A DNA stretch of 64,000 bases from Morganella morganii_D (GTDB taxonomy: Bacteria; Pseudomonadota; Gammaproteobacteria; Enterobacterales; Enterobacteriaceae): contig CP173058.1 in assembly GCA_044772875.1 (NCBI GenBank), positions 3,224,001 through 3,288,000 on the forward strand, given 5' to 3'. Position 1 is the stretch's first letter. Each line of letters opens with the position of its first letter. Shown piece by piece: positions 50,234 through 59,277 of this stretch. The notes beneath the pieces were generated by a model that ran no database searches, had not been told where the DNA came from, and saw only the letters and a list, made by a program, of their open reading frames with translations. A program made the translations under genes and the position numbers.

Positions 50234-50677
50234 ATGACAACAGTTACTCTCATTACAGGCAGTACCATGGGCAGCGCAGAATACGTTGCTGAGCATGTTG
50301 CTGAAATCCTGGAAAATGCCGGTTTTACCACAGATGTGCAGCACGGGCCGGAAGCGGACGCGGTGCCGCAGCAGAACAGTATCTGGTTAATTGTCACCTC
50401 CACACACGGTGCCGGTGATCTCCCCGAAAATATACAGTCGTTTGCCGATGCACTGCGTGAGCAGCAGCCTGATCTCAGTACTGTCCGTTACGGTGCTATC
50501 GGGATCGGCAGCAGTGAATACGACACCTTCTGTGGTGCTGTCCGTACACTGGATACCCTGCTCACCTCTTTGGGTGCGAAAAAAATCGGTCAATCACTCG
50601 AAATAGATATTCAGAAACACGAGATTCCTGAAGATCCGGCTGAGATCTGGATCGAAGAATGGAAAAATTTACTCTGA
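50234..50677 (+). CDS. mioC: FMN-binding protein MioC
   Basis: Flavodoxin-like protein of 147 residues, needed as an electron carrier for biotin synthase in E. coli. Visible FMN-phosphate loop TGSTMGSAE at residues 8-16, and the TSTHGAGDLPEN loop. Its transcript heads straight into oriC. GGGGATCACC precedes the ATG. Confidence 0.95.
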   Translation: MTTVTLITGSTMGSAEYVAEHVAEILENAGFTTDVQHGPEADAVPQQNSIWLIVTSTHGAGDLPENIQSFADALREQQPDLSTVRYGAIGIGSSEYDTFCGAVRTLDTLLTSLGAKKIGQSLEIDIQKHEIPEDPAEIWIEEWKNLL

Positions 50678-50694
50678 TTTGCTGATAAAAACAG

Positions 50695-50950
50695 CAATCA
50701 ACTGTGGATAACTCTGGGATCAACACGCGATCAACCCGTAGTTATTCACTGTATAAGATCACTCTCCGTCAGACCCTGTGAATAAGTACCCGTTTTGATC
50801 CCAGCTTATACGGAACAGGATCAACGGTACTTCACAGGAAATGATCCTTTACAGTTTTATGATCTTTATGGGGATTTCACACTTATCCACAGAGGATCGC
50901 GATCCTAATAAAAGATCTAATAAAGAGATCTTTAAATAAAAAGATCTTTA
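50695..50950. other. oriC: oriC, chromosomal origin of replication
   Basis: About 250 bases between mioC and mnmG with the E. coli oriC plan in the same orientation relative to mnmG. Nearest mioC is a consensus DnaA box (R4-like, TGTGGATAA 50703-50711), then R3-like TTATTCACT (50742-50750) and R2-like TGTGAATAA (50777-50785). Nearest mnmG is R1-like TTATCCACA (50883-50891), followed by the AT-rich unwinding element of three 13-mers. About a dozen GATC sites for Dam/SeqA are spread through it. Genes on both sides are transcribed away from it. Confidence 0.96.
50905..50946 (-). repeat. oriC DNA-unwinding element, three AT-rich 13-mers
   Basis: On the minus strand: GATCTTTTTATTT (50934-50946), GATCTCTTTATTA (50918-50930) and GATCTTTTATTAG (50905-50917). 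Each begins with GATC, as the E. coli L, M and R repeats do. This is where the duplex opens for DnaB loading. Confidence 0.93.
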
Positions 50951-51049
50951 TATAATTACCTGCGTCTTTACCGCTCATGGTCAGACGGCAAGAGTTGAGT
51001 TATATTCTCTCCCCCGATGCGCTACTGCATTTTGTAATGAAGGTTTAAC

Positions 51050-52939
51050 ATGTTTTATCCGGATCATTTTGACGTCATTGTTATCGGCGGTGGCCACGCC
51101 GGTACTGAAGCTGCAATGGCAGCGGCACGTATGGGCCGTCAAACACTTTTACTGACTCACAATATCGACACTCTGGGTCAGATGTCCTGCAACCCTGCTA
51201 TCGGTGGGATCGGTAAAGGACATCTGGTTAAAGAGATCGATGCACTCGGCGGATTAATGGCACATGCCACTGACCGTGCAGGTATTCAGTTCAGAACCCT
51301 GAATGCCAGCAAAGGGCCGGCAGTACATGCCACCCGTGCCCAGGCTGACCGTGTGCTTTACCGTCTGGCAGTACGCACCGCACTGGAAAACCAGCCTAAC
51401 CTGATGATTTTTCAGCAGCCGGTTGAAGACCTTATCGTTGAAAATGATACCGTTACCGGTGCAGTGACCCGTATGGGACTGAAATTCAGAGCCAAATCGG
51501 TTGTACTGACAGTCGGGACGTTCCTGGACGGTAAAATTCATATCGGACTGGAAAACTACAGCGGCGGCCGTGCCGGTGATCCGCCGTCAGTCTCTCTGTC
51601 ACACCGTCTGCGGGAATTGCCTCTGCGGGTCGGTCGTCTGAAAACAGGGACTCCGCCGCGCATTGACGCAAGGACTATCGATTTTGCTCAGCTGACACCA
51701 CAGTTTGGTGATAACCCGATGCCGGTATTCTCCTTCATGGGCAGTGCGGATGAGCATCCTGAACAGATGCCGTGCCATATCACATACACCAATGAAAAAA
51801 CCCATGAAGTGATCCGTAATAACCTCGATCGCAGTCCGATGTATGCCGGTGTGATCGAAGGGATCGGCCCGCGTTACTGTCCGTCCATTGAAGATAAAGT
51901 GATGCGCTTTGCGGATCGTAATCAGCATCAGATCTTCCTGGAGCCGGAAGGGCTGACCAGTAATGAGATTTACCCGAACGGTATCTCCACCAGCTTACCG
52001 TTTGATGTACAGATGCAGATTGTTCACTCGATGAAAGGCATGGAAAATGCACGGATTATGCGTCCGGGTTATGCCATCGAATACGATTTCTTTGACCCGC
52101 ACGACCTGAAACAGACACTGGAAAGCAAATACCTGCACGGCCTGTTCTTTGCCGGACAAATCAACGGCACTACCGGTTATGAGGAAGCTGCTGCCCAGGG
52201 TCTGCTGGCTGGTCTGAACGCCGCCCGTTATTCTGCTGATCAGGAAGGCTGGTTCCCGCGCCGTGATCAGGCTTATATCGGTGTGCTGGTGGATGACCTG
52301 TGTACACTTGGTACCAAAGAACCGTACCGGATGTTTACCTCACGGGCGGAATACCGCCTGATGCTGCGTGAAGACAACGCGGATGCCCGCCTGACAGAAA
52401 CCGGCCGTGAACTGGGTCTGGTGGATGATGCCCGCTGGGCACACTTCAGTGAAAAAATGGAGCTGATCGAGAAAGAGCGTCAGCGCCTGAGAGATATCCG
52501 TGTACACCCGCAGTCTGAAAGCGTGAAAGAGATCAACGCGATCCTGAACACACCTCTTTCGAAAGAGGCGACCGGAGAAGATCTTCTGCGCCGTCCTGAA
52601 ATGGACTATAACCGCCTGATGACCCTGACTGATTTCGCACCGGGTGTTGATTCACCGGCAGCAGCACAGCAGGTCGAAATCCAGGTGAAATACGAAGGTT
52701 ATATCTCCCGCCAGCAGGATGAAATTCAGCGTCAGCTGCGTAATGAGAACGCCGCGCTGCCGGTTGATCTCGATTACAAACAAGTGACCGGGCTTTCCAA
52801 CGAAGTGGTGGCAAAACTGAACGACCACAAACCGACATCGATCGGACAGGCATCGCGGATCTCCGGTATCACACCAGCCGCAATTTCGATTCTGCTGGTC
52901 TGGCTGAAAAAACAGGGCCTTCTGCGCCGGAGTGCATAA
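51050..52939 (+). CDS. mnmG: tRNA uridine-5-carboxymethylaminomethyl modification enzyme MnmG (GidA)
   Basis: FAD enzyme which, with MnmE, installs cmnm5U34 on wobble uridines. 629 residues, the E. coli length. The N-terminal FAD-binding motif GGGHAGTEAA begins at residue 13, and the catalytic-region cysteine lies in SCNPAIGGIGKGH. The C-terminal helical domain binds MnmE. First gene to the right of oriC; its transcription is known to influence initiation in E. coli. Confidence 0.97.
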   Translation: MFYPDHFDVIVIGGGHAGTEAAMAAARMGRQTLLLTHNIDTLGQMSCNPAIGGIGKGHLVKEIDALGGLMAHATDRAGIQFRTLNASKGPAVHATRAQADRVLYRLAVRTALENQPNLMIFQQPVEDLIVENDTVTGAVTRMGLKFRAKSVVLTVGTFLDGKIHIGLENYSGGRAGDPPSVSLSHRLRELPLRVGRLKTGTPPRIDARTIDFAQLTPQFGDNPMPVFSFMGSADEHPEQMPCHITYTNEKTHEVIRNNLDRSPMYAGVIEGIGPRYCPSIEDKVMRFADRNQHQIFLEPEGLTSNEIYPNGISTSLPFDVQMQIVHSMKGMENARIMRPGYAIEYDFFDPHDLKQTLESKYLHGLFFAGQINGTTGYEEAAAQGLLAGLNAARYSADQEGWFPRRDQAYIGVLVDDLCTLGTKEPYRMFTSRAEYRLMLREDNADARLTETGRELGLVDDARWAHFSEKMELIEKERQRLRDIRVHPQSESVKEINAILNTPLSKEATGEDLLRRPEMDYNRLMTLTDFAPGVDSPAAAQQVEIQVKYEGYISRQQDEIQRQLRNENAALPVDLDYKQVTGLSNEVVAKLNDHKPTSIGQASRISGITPAAISILLVWLKKQGLLRRSA

Positions 52940-52942
52940 CGG

Positions 52943-53569
52943 ATGAGTGATTTACAGCAACAACTTTCCGCGCTGCTGCGCAGTGCGGATATCCGGCTGA
53001 CCGGGCAGCAGAAACAGCAACTGACCGGCTATGTGGAGATGCTCCACAAATGGAACAAAGCCTATAACCTGACCTCTGTCCGCCAGCCGGAACAGATGCT
53101 GGTGCGCCATATCATGGACAGCATTGTGGTGGAGCCGCACCTGACCGGCAACCGGTTTATTGATGTCGGCACCGGTCCCGGGCTTCCCGGTGTGCCGCTG
53201 GCGATAGTCCGCCCGGAGTCTCACTTTGTCCTTCTGGACAGCCTGGGCAAGCGTGTACGCTTCCTGAAGCAGGTTCAGCATGAACTGGGGCTGACAAACA
53301 TCGAACCGGTTCAGAGCCGCGTGGAAGCGTATCAGGGTGAACCATTTGATGGGGTTATCAGTCGTGCATTTGCATCACTGGATGATATGCTCAGTTGGTG
53401 TCACCACCTGCCGTTACCCGGAACCGGACGCTTTTTTGCACTGAAAGGCAGTGTGCCGGAAGAGGAACTGACACGGTTACCGGAGGGTATTTCTCTCGTC
53501 AGTGTTGAAAAACTGGTCGTGCCGCAACTTGATGAACAGCGTCATCTGGTAATTCTTAAAGCAAATTGA
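52943..53569 (+). CDS. rsmG: 16S rRNA (guanine-527-N7)-methyltransferase
   Basis: SAM-dependent methyltransferase, formerly GidB, that modifies G527 in the 530 loop; loss gives low-level streptomycin resistance. 208 residues (E. coli 207) with SAM motif DVGTGPGLPGVPLA and the N-terminal NLTSVR block. It lies three bases after mnmG, so they are cotranscribed, and is followed by a terminator. Confidence 0.96.
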   Translation: MSDLQQQLSALLRSADIRLTGQQKQQLTGYVEMLHKWNKAYNLTSVRQPEQMLVRHIMDSIVVEPHLTGNRFIDVGTGPGLPGVPLAIVRPESHFVLLDSLGKRVRFLKQVQHELGLTNIEPVQSRVEAYQGEPFDGVISRAFASLDDMLSWCHHLPLPGTGRFFALKGSVPEEELTRLPEGISLVSVEKLVVPQLDEQRHLVILKAN

Positions 53570-53602
53570 GTTTGCTGTACGTCAAAAAACAGAAATATTT
53601 TT

Positions 53603-53648
53603 AAGGGGACGGAGTCAGCGCATTTTCTGCACCGTCCCTTTGTTTTGC
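53603..53648 (+). terminator. Terminator of mnmG-rsmG
   Basis: GGGACGG / CCGTCCC outer arms with inner TGCAG-like pairing, followed by TTTGTTTT, 35 bases after the rsmG stop. Confidence 0.75.
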
Positions 53649-54173
53649 CGGAGACAAAAATAAAATGCGTAACGGAGCCGTTACAAAGTGACAACCCCTG
53701 ATTGGTTACTTTCTGGTAAGTTTATCTGCGAAAAATTTCATACCGGATCGTTTTTACCGATAACGTATTATTTCAAAATTATTTATTTTATTTAAAATTT
53801 ATCTGTAAATATCAATTAAATATTTATTTTTTTTGATTAACTTGTTGATTAATATTGCTATTTTTACAGCTGTTGATCGCTATAAAATGTTAATTCAACT
53901 AATGTATTTTATGTTATGTGATTTTTGTCACGTTTCAGAAATGAGTTGCACGTCGTATTCCGAGGTAGGGTAGACTCTATTTTTTGTACGATTTGTGGTG
54001 GCGGCAAAGAAATTAAATTTTTATTCACTTTTTCGCTACTTATTGATTGAAAACAATCTGGCTGCCCGTATAATTTGCTCGTTTTTGTCTCTTGACACTC
54101 TCGCTCAAAGGCAGTTTTATACATCATTCAGTAAGCCTGACCCCGGAAGGTGCACACGGAGAAACTAAATGTC
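53649..54173. promoter_or_regulatory. atp operon upstream region
   Basis: About 525 bases without a gene, extremely AT-rich between 53750 and 53910. It carries the atp promoter and a CRP-like site. No RNA gene was recognised. Confidence 0.5.
53917..53932 (+). promoter_or_regulatory. CRP-like site upstream of atpI
   Basis: TGTGA-TTTTTG-TCACG matches the CRP consensus TGTGA-N6-TCACA with one mismatch. It lies about 240 bases upstream of atpI. Function is inferred from sequence only. Confidence 0.6.
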
Positions 54174-54551
54174 ATGTCTGTCTCCCTTTTCAACGGAAAA
54201 TTGACCAAAAAACTGTTGTTTTTGCAGTTTATGACGTTTGTTGTTCTTAGTGCGCTTTTTTGCATAAAAAGTATCGAATGGGGTGCTTCCGCGCTGGCCG
54301 GGGGAGTTGCCGCATGGATACCGAATGCGATTTTTTTGCTGATCAGTAACCGGCAGAAAGCGCATGAGGAACTGCAGTCGTACCGGATTGCATGGTTTTT
54401 TGTGGCAGGGGAAGGGTTTAAAGTTATCTTCGCGATAGCGATACTGATGATTGCTTTAGGAGTGTTTAAAGCGGCAGTTGCACCACTGGTCTTGACCTAT
54501 TTAGCGGTGCTTTTCGTGCAGATTATCGCACCGGCCGTGCTAAGCGGTTAG
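54174..54551 (+). CDS. atpI: F1Fo ATP synthase accessory protein AtpI
   Basis: Small membrane protein of 125 residues (E. coli 126) that helps assemble the c-ring in some bacteria and is dispensable in E. coli. Four hydrophobic segments are visible. ATG 54174 gives the E. coli-like MSVSL start; a GTG 24 bases upstream is in frame, but the GGAG site fits neither perfectly. First gene of atpIBEFHAGDC. Confidence 0.92.
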   Translation: MSVSLFNGKLTKKLLFLQFMTFVVLSALFCIKSIEWGASALAGGVAAWIPNAIFLLISNRQKAHEELQSYRIAWFFVAGEGFKVIFAIAILMIALGVFKAAVAPLVLTYLAVLFVQIIAPAVLSG

Positions 54552-54581
54552 CGGTTTTAACAACAAAGGGTAAGAGGCATC

Positions 54582-55406
54582 ATGTCTGCATCAGGAGAAA
54601 GTTTAACCACAAAAGAGTATATCAGTGGCCACCTGAATAACCTTCAGCTGGATCTGAGTACTTTCGAGTTGGTCAATCCCCATGCGAACGTTACTCCATC
54701 TTTTTGGACGCTGAACATTGACTCCCTTTTCTTCTCAGTCGTATTAGGTATTTTCTTTTTATGGCTTTTCAGAAGGGTGGCAAAGAAAGCGACAAGTGGC
54801 GTTCCCGGGAAATTTCAGACTGCGGTAGAAATGCTTATCGGCTTCGTTGACAGCAACGTCCGTGATATGTATCACGGCAAGAGCAAAGTTATTGCACCTC
54901 TCGCATTAACTGTGTTCGTGTGGGTGCTGCTGATGAACGCACTGGACTTATTACCAATCGACTTCATTCCGTATATCGGTGAACACATCCTCGGTTTACC
55001 TGCGCTGCGTATCGTTCCGACCGCAGACGTAAGTATCACACTGTCGATGGCGATTGGTGTATTCGTTCTTATCCTCTTTTACAGCTTCAAGATGAAAGGC
55101 GTGAAAGGATTTGCTAAAGAGCTGACATTACAGCCTTTTAACCATCCGTTATTCATTCCTGTCAACCTGATTCTGGAAGGGGTAAGCCTGCTGTCAAAAC
55201 CTGTTTCCCTCGGTCTGCGACTGTTTGGGAACATGTATGCAGGTGAGCTGATCTTCATTCTTATTGCAGGTCTGCTACCGTGGTGGTCACAATGGTTACT
55301 GAGCCTTCCGTGGGCTATTTTCCACATACTGATTATTACGTTACAAGCCTTTATTTTCATGGTTCTGACGATCGTCTATCTGTCGATGGCGTCTGAAGAG
55401 CATTAA
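54582..55406 (+). CDS. atpB: ATP synthase Fo subunit a
   Basis: Membrane subunit forming the proton half-channels against the c-ring. 274 residues (E. coli 271). The essential Arg lies in PVSLGLRLFGNMYAGE (E. coli R210). It follows atpI by 30 bases. Confidence 0.97.
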   Translation: MSASGESLTTKEYISGHLNNLQLDLSTFELVNPHANVTPSFWTLNIDSLFFSVVLGIFFLWLFRRVAKKATSGVPGKFQTAVEMLIGFVDSNVRDMYHGKSKVIAPLALTVFVWVLLMNALDLLPIDFIPYIGEHILGLPALRIVPTADVSITLSMAIGVFVLILFYSFKMKGVKGFAKELTLQPFNHPLFIPVNLILEGVSLLSKPVSLGLRLFGNMYAGELIFILIAGLLPWWSQWLLSLPWAIFHILIITLQAFIFMVLTIVYLSMASEEH

Positions 55407-55454
55407 TTTTATTACCAATAACTGTGATTTAACTGAAACAAACTGGAGACTGTC

Positions 55455-55694
<240 letters not shown>

Positions 55695-55752
55695 TGATAC
55701 GGCCACTCCCGGATATTTACATCAACTCAATTAATTAAAGAGGTATTGTGCT

Positions 55753-56223
55753 GTGAATCTTAACGCAACAATCCTCGGCCAGGCCATCGCGTTTGTCCTG
55801 TTTGTTTTGTTCTGTATGAAGTATGTATGGCCACCGATCATGGCGGCCATTGAAAAACGTCAGAAAGAAATTGCTGACGGTTTATCTTCCGCAGAACGTG
55901 CTAAAAAGGACCTGGACTTAGCGCAAGCCAATGCGACCGACCAAATGAAAAAAGCGAAAGCGGAAGCATCTGCCCTGATCGAACAAGCGAATAAACAACG
56001 CGCTCAGATCATCGATGAGGCAAAAGCAGAAGCGGAAGTTGAACGTAGCAAAATCGTAGCACAGGCGCAGGCGGAAATTGACGCCGAACGCAAACGTGCC
56101 CGTGAAGAGTTACGTAAACAGGTCGCCATTTTAGCTGTCGCGGGTGCCGAGAAAATTATTGAACGTTCCGTGGATGAAGCTGCTAACAGCGACATCGTTG
56201 ATAAACTTGTCGCTGAACTGTAA
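55753..56223 (+). CDS. atpF: ATP synthase Fo subunit b
   Basis: Stator stalk subunit of 156 residues (same as E. coli): one N-terminal membrane segment (about 5-25), then a long charged coiled coil that dimerises and binds delta. It starts at GTG, as in E. coli, after an AGAGG site. Confidence 0.97.
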   Translation: MNLNATILGQAIAFVLFVLFCMKYVWPPIMAAIEKRQKEIADGLSSAERAKKDLDLAQANATDQMKKAKAEASALIEQANKQRAQIIDEAKAEAEVERSKIVAQAQAEIDAERKRAREELRKQVAILAVAGAEKIIERSVDEAANSDIVDKLVAEL

Positions 56224-56235
56224 GGAGGGTGGGGC

Positions 56236-56769
56236 ATGTCAGAAATCGTTACTGTAGCTCGCCCCTACGCCAAAGCAGCTTTTGACTTTGCTGTGGAAAA
56301 CAGGGCCGTTGAAAAATGGCAGGACATGCTGGCATTTACCGCTGAAGTGACACGCAATGAGCAGATCGAAGATCTGATTTCCGGTTCTTTTGCTCCGGAA
56401 ACCCTGGCTCAGGTGTTTATCACTGTTTGCGGTGAGCAGATTGACGAGCATGTTCAGAACCTGGTTCGTATCATGGCTGAGAATGGTCGCTTAGTGACCC
56501 TGCCGGAAGTTAGCCGTCAGTTCGCAACACTGCGGGCTGCGCTGGAGTCAACTGTTGAGGTTGAAGTCACTTCAGCCGGCGAACTCAATGAACAGCAGCT
56601 GGCGAAAATTTCTGCAGCGATGGAAAAACGTCTGTCACGCAAAGTTAAGCTGAATTGCAAAATTGATAAGTCAGTTATCGCGGGGTTTGTATTGCGCGCC
56701 GGTGACCTTGTCATCGACAACAGCATTCGCAATCGACTCGAGCGTTTAACCGACGTCTTGCAGTCTTAA
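56236..56769 (+). CDS. atpH: ATP synthase F1 subunit delta
   Basis: Connects the b stalk to the top of the alpha3beta3 head. 177 residues, the E. coli length; N-terminal helical bundle (VARPYAKAAFDFA) and the conserved C-terminal GFVLRAGDLVIDNSIR. GGAGGGTGGGGC precedes the ATG. Confidence 0.97.
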   Translation: MSEIVTVARPYAKAAFDFAVENRAVEKWQDMLAFTAEVTRNEQIEDLISGSFAPETLAQVFITVCGEQIDEHVQNLVRIMAENGRLVTLPEVSRQFATLRAALESTVEVEVTSAGELNEQQLAKISAAMEKRLSRKVKLNCKIDKSVIAGFVLRAGDLVIDNSIRNRLERLTDVLQS

Positions 56770-56783
56770 GGGGACTGGAGCAT

Positions 56784-58325
56784 ATGCAACTGAATTCCAC
56801 CGAAATCAGCGAACTGATCAAGCAGCGCATTGCTCAGTTCAATGTCGTGAGTGAAGCTCACAATGAAGGTACGATTGTTTCCGTCAACGACGGTATTATT
56901 CGTATCCACGGTTTAGCCGAAGTTATGCAGGGTGAGATGATCTCTCTGCCGGGTAACCGTTATGCTATCGCACTGAACCTGGAGCGCGACTCTGTTGGTG
57001 CGGTTGTGATGGGTCCTTATGCCGACCTGGCAGAAGGCATGAAAGTAAAATGTACCGGTCGTATTCTGGAAGTGCCGGTTGGCCGTGGCCTGTTAGGCCG
57101 TGTGGTCAACACCCTGGGTGAGCCTATCGATGGTAAAGGTCAGGTTGAGCACGATGGTTTCTCACCTGTCGAAGTTATCGCACCGGGTGTTATCGACCGT
57201 CAGTCCGTTGATCAGCCTGTACAGACCGGTTATAAATCTGTCGATGCAATGATTCCAATCGGCCGTGGTCAGCGTGAGCTGGTTATCGGTGACCGTCAGA
57301 CCGGTAAAACCGCACTGGCAATCGATGCAATCATCAACCAGCGTGATTCCGGCATCAAATGTATTTACGTCGCAATTGGTCAGAAAGCGTCCACTATTGC
57401 TAACGTTGTCCGTAAATTAGAAGAGCACAATGCGCTGGCCAACACGATTGTTGTGGTCGCGAGTGCGTCTGAATCTGCGGCACTGCAATACCTGGCTCCG
57501 TATTCCGGTTGTGCAATGGGTGAATACTTCCGTGACCGCGGTGAAGACGCGTTAATCATTTATGATGACCTGTCAAAACAAGCGGTTGCTTACCGTCAGA
57601 TCTCCCTGCTGCTCCGCCGTCCGCCAGGACGTGAAGCATATCCGGGTGACGTTTTCTATCTGCACTCCCGTCTGCTGGAACGTGCTGCGCGTGTTAACGC
57701 GGAATATGTGGAAGCGTTTACCAAAGGTGAAGTGAAAGGCAAAACCGGTTCTCTGACCGCACTGCCAATCATCGAAACTCAGGCAGGGGACGTATCAGCG
57801 TTCGTTCCGACAAACGTTATCTCCATCACTGATGGTCAGATCTTCCTGGAATCCGCGCTGTTCAACGCCGGTATCCGTCCTGCGGTTAACCCGGGGATCT
57901 CCGTATCCCGTGTGGGTGGTGCAGCACAGACCAAGATCATGAAAAAACTGTCCGGTGGTATCCGTACCGCACTGGCACAGTATCGTGAACTGGCGGCGTT
58001 CTCACAGTTCGCATCTGACCTTGATGATGCAACCCGTAAACAGCTTGACCACGGTCAGAAAGTTACAGAGTTGCTGAAACAGAAACAGTATGCACCGATG
58101 TCAGTGGCACAACAGTCTCTGTCACTGTATGCAGCTGAGCGTGGTTACCTGGAAGATATCGAAATTTCGAAAGTCGTGCCGTTTGAAGCTGCTCTGATTG
58201 GCTACGCCACTCGTGAACATGCTGATCTTCTGAAAGAAATCGACCAGACGGGTAGCTATAACGATGATATCGAAGCGAAGTTGAAAAACGTGCTCGATAC
58301 CTTCAAGGCGACTCAGTCCTGGTAA
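56784..58325 (+). CDS. atpA: ATP synthase F1 subunit alpha
   Basis: Regulatory nucleotide-binding subunit of the F1 head. 513 residues, the E. coli length; Walker A GDRQTGKT at 169-176, arginine-finger segment PAVNPGISVSRVGG. GGGGACTGGAG precedes the ATG. Confidence 0.98.
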   Translation: MQLNSTEISELIKQRIAQFNVVSEAHNEGTIVSVNDGIIRIHGLAEVMQGEMISLPGNRYAIALNLERDSVGAVVMGPYADLAEGMKVKCTGRILEVPVGRGLLGRVVNTLGEPIDGKGQVEHDGFSPVEVIAPGVIDRQSVDQPVQTGYKSVDAMIPIGRGQRELVIGDRQTGKTALAIDAIINQRDSGIKCIYVAIGQKASTIANVVRKLEEHNALANTIVVVASASESAALQYLAPYSGCAMGEYFRDRGEDALIIYDDLSKQAVAYRQISLLLRRPPGREAYPGDVFYLHSRLLERAARVNAEYVEAFTKGEVKGKTGSLTALPIIETQAGDVSAFVPTNVISITDGQIFLESALFNAGIRPAVNPGISVSRVGGAAQTKIMKKLSGGIRTALAQYRELAAFSQFASDLDDATRKQLDHGQKVTELLKQKQYAPMSVAQQSLSLYAAERGYLEDIEISKVVPFEAALIGYATREHADLLKEIDQTGSYNDDIEAKLKNVLDTFKATQSW

Positions 58326-58378
58326 TACTAAACGGCCTGTGTGAACAGTACAGGCCGTCTGGTTCATGAGGAGAGCAA

Positions 58379-59242
58379 ATGGCCGGCGCAAAAGAGATAC
58401 GTTCTAAGATCGCCAGCGTACAAAATACGCAGAAGATCACTAAAGCGATGGAAATGGTCGCGGCGTCCAAAATGCGTAAAACGCAGGACCGCATGGCGGC
58501 CAGCCGTCCTTATGCAGAGACCATCCGCAGTGTGATTGGTCACATTGCATTGGGTAATCTGGAATATAAACATCCATACCTCGAAGAACGCGAGGTTAAG
58601 CGTGTCGGGTACCTGGTTGTTTCTACCGACCGTGGTTTGTGTGGTGGCTTGAACATTAACCTGTTCAAAAAGCTGATTGTCGAAATGAAAGATTGGGCTG
58701 ACAAAGGTGTTCAGACTGATCTGGCTCTGATTGGGTCAAAAGCAGCATCATTCTTCTCCTCTGTGGGCGGGAATGTGGTTGCTCAGGTAAACGGCATGGG
58801 TGATGAACCTTCGCTGGCTGACCTTATCGGTTCGGTAAAAATCATGCTTCAGGCCTACGACGAAGGTCGTCTTGACAAGCTGTACATTGTAACTAACCGG
58901 TTTGTGAATACCATGTCTCAGGTTCCGACCATTGTTCAGGTTCTGCCGTTACCGCCAAGCGATGACGAAAACCTGAAGAAGAAAACCTGGGATTATTTAT
59001 ACGAACCTGATCCTAAAGCGTTACTGGATTCCCTTTTACGGCGCTACATCGAAGCGCTGGTATACCAGGGCGTTGTGGAAAACCTGGCCAGTGAGCAGGC
59101 CGCCCGTATGGTTGCAATGAAAGCTGCAACAGATAACGGCGGTAACATGATCAAAGAGCTGAATTTAGTTTACAACAAAGCGCGTCAGGCAAGCATTACA
59201 CAAGAACTCACCGAGATTGTGTCCGGTGCTGCCGCGGTTTAA
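58379..59242 (+). CDS. atpG: ATP synthase F1 subunit gamma
   Basis: Central rotor shaft. 287 residues, the E. coli length, with the N-terminal AGAKEIRSKIASVQNTQKIT helix and the matching C-terminal helix (IKELNLVYNKARQASITQELTEIV) that together form the coiled coil. GAGGAG precedes the ATG. Confidence 0.97.
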   Translation: MAGAKEIRSKIASVQNTQKITKAMEMVAASKMRKTQDRMAASRPYAETIRSVIGHIALGNLEYKHPYLEEREVKRVGYLVVSTDRGLCGGLNINLFKKLIVEMKDWADKGVQTDLALIGSKAASFFSSVGGNVVAQVNGMGDEPSLADLIGSVKIMLQAYDEGRLDKLYIVTNRFVNTMSQVPTIVQVLPLPPSDDENLKKKTWDYLYEPDPKALLDSLLRRYIEALVYQGVVENLASEQAARMVAMKAATDNGGNMIKELNLVYNKARQASITQELTEIVSGAAAV

Positions 59243-59277
59243 CACCCGGGTTTTACGAATTACGTAGAGGATTCAAG

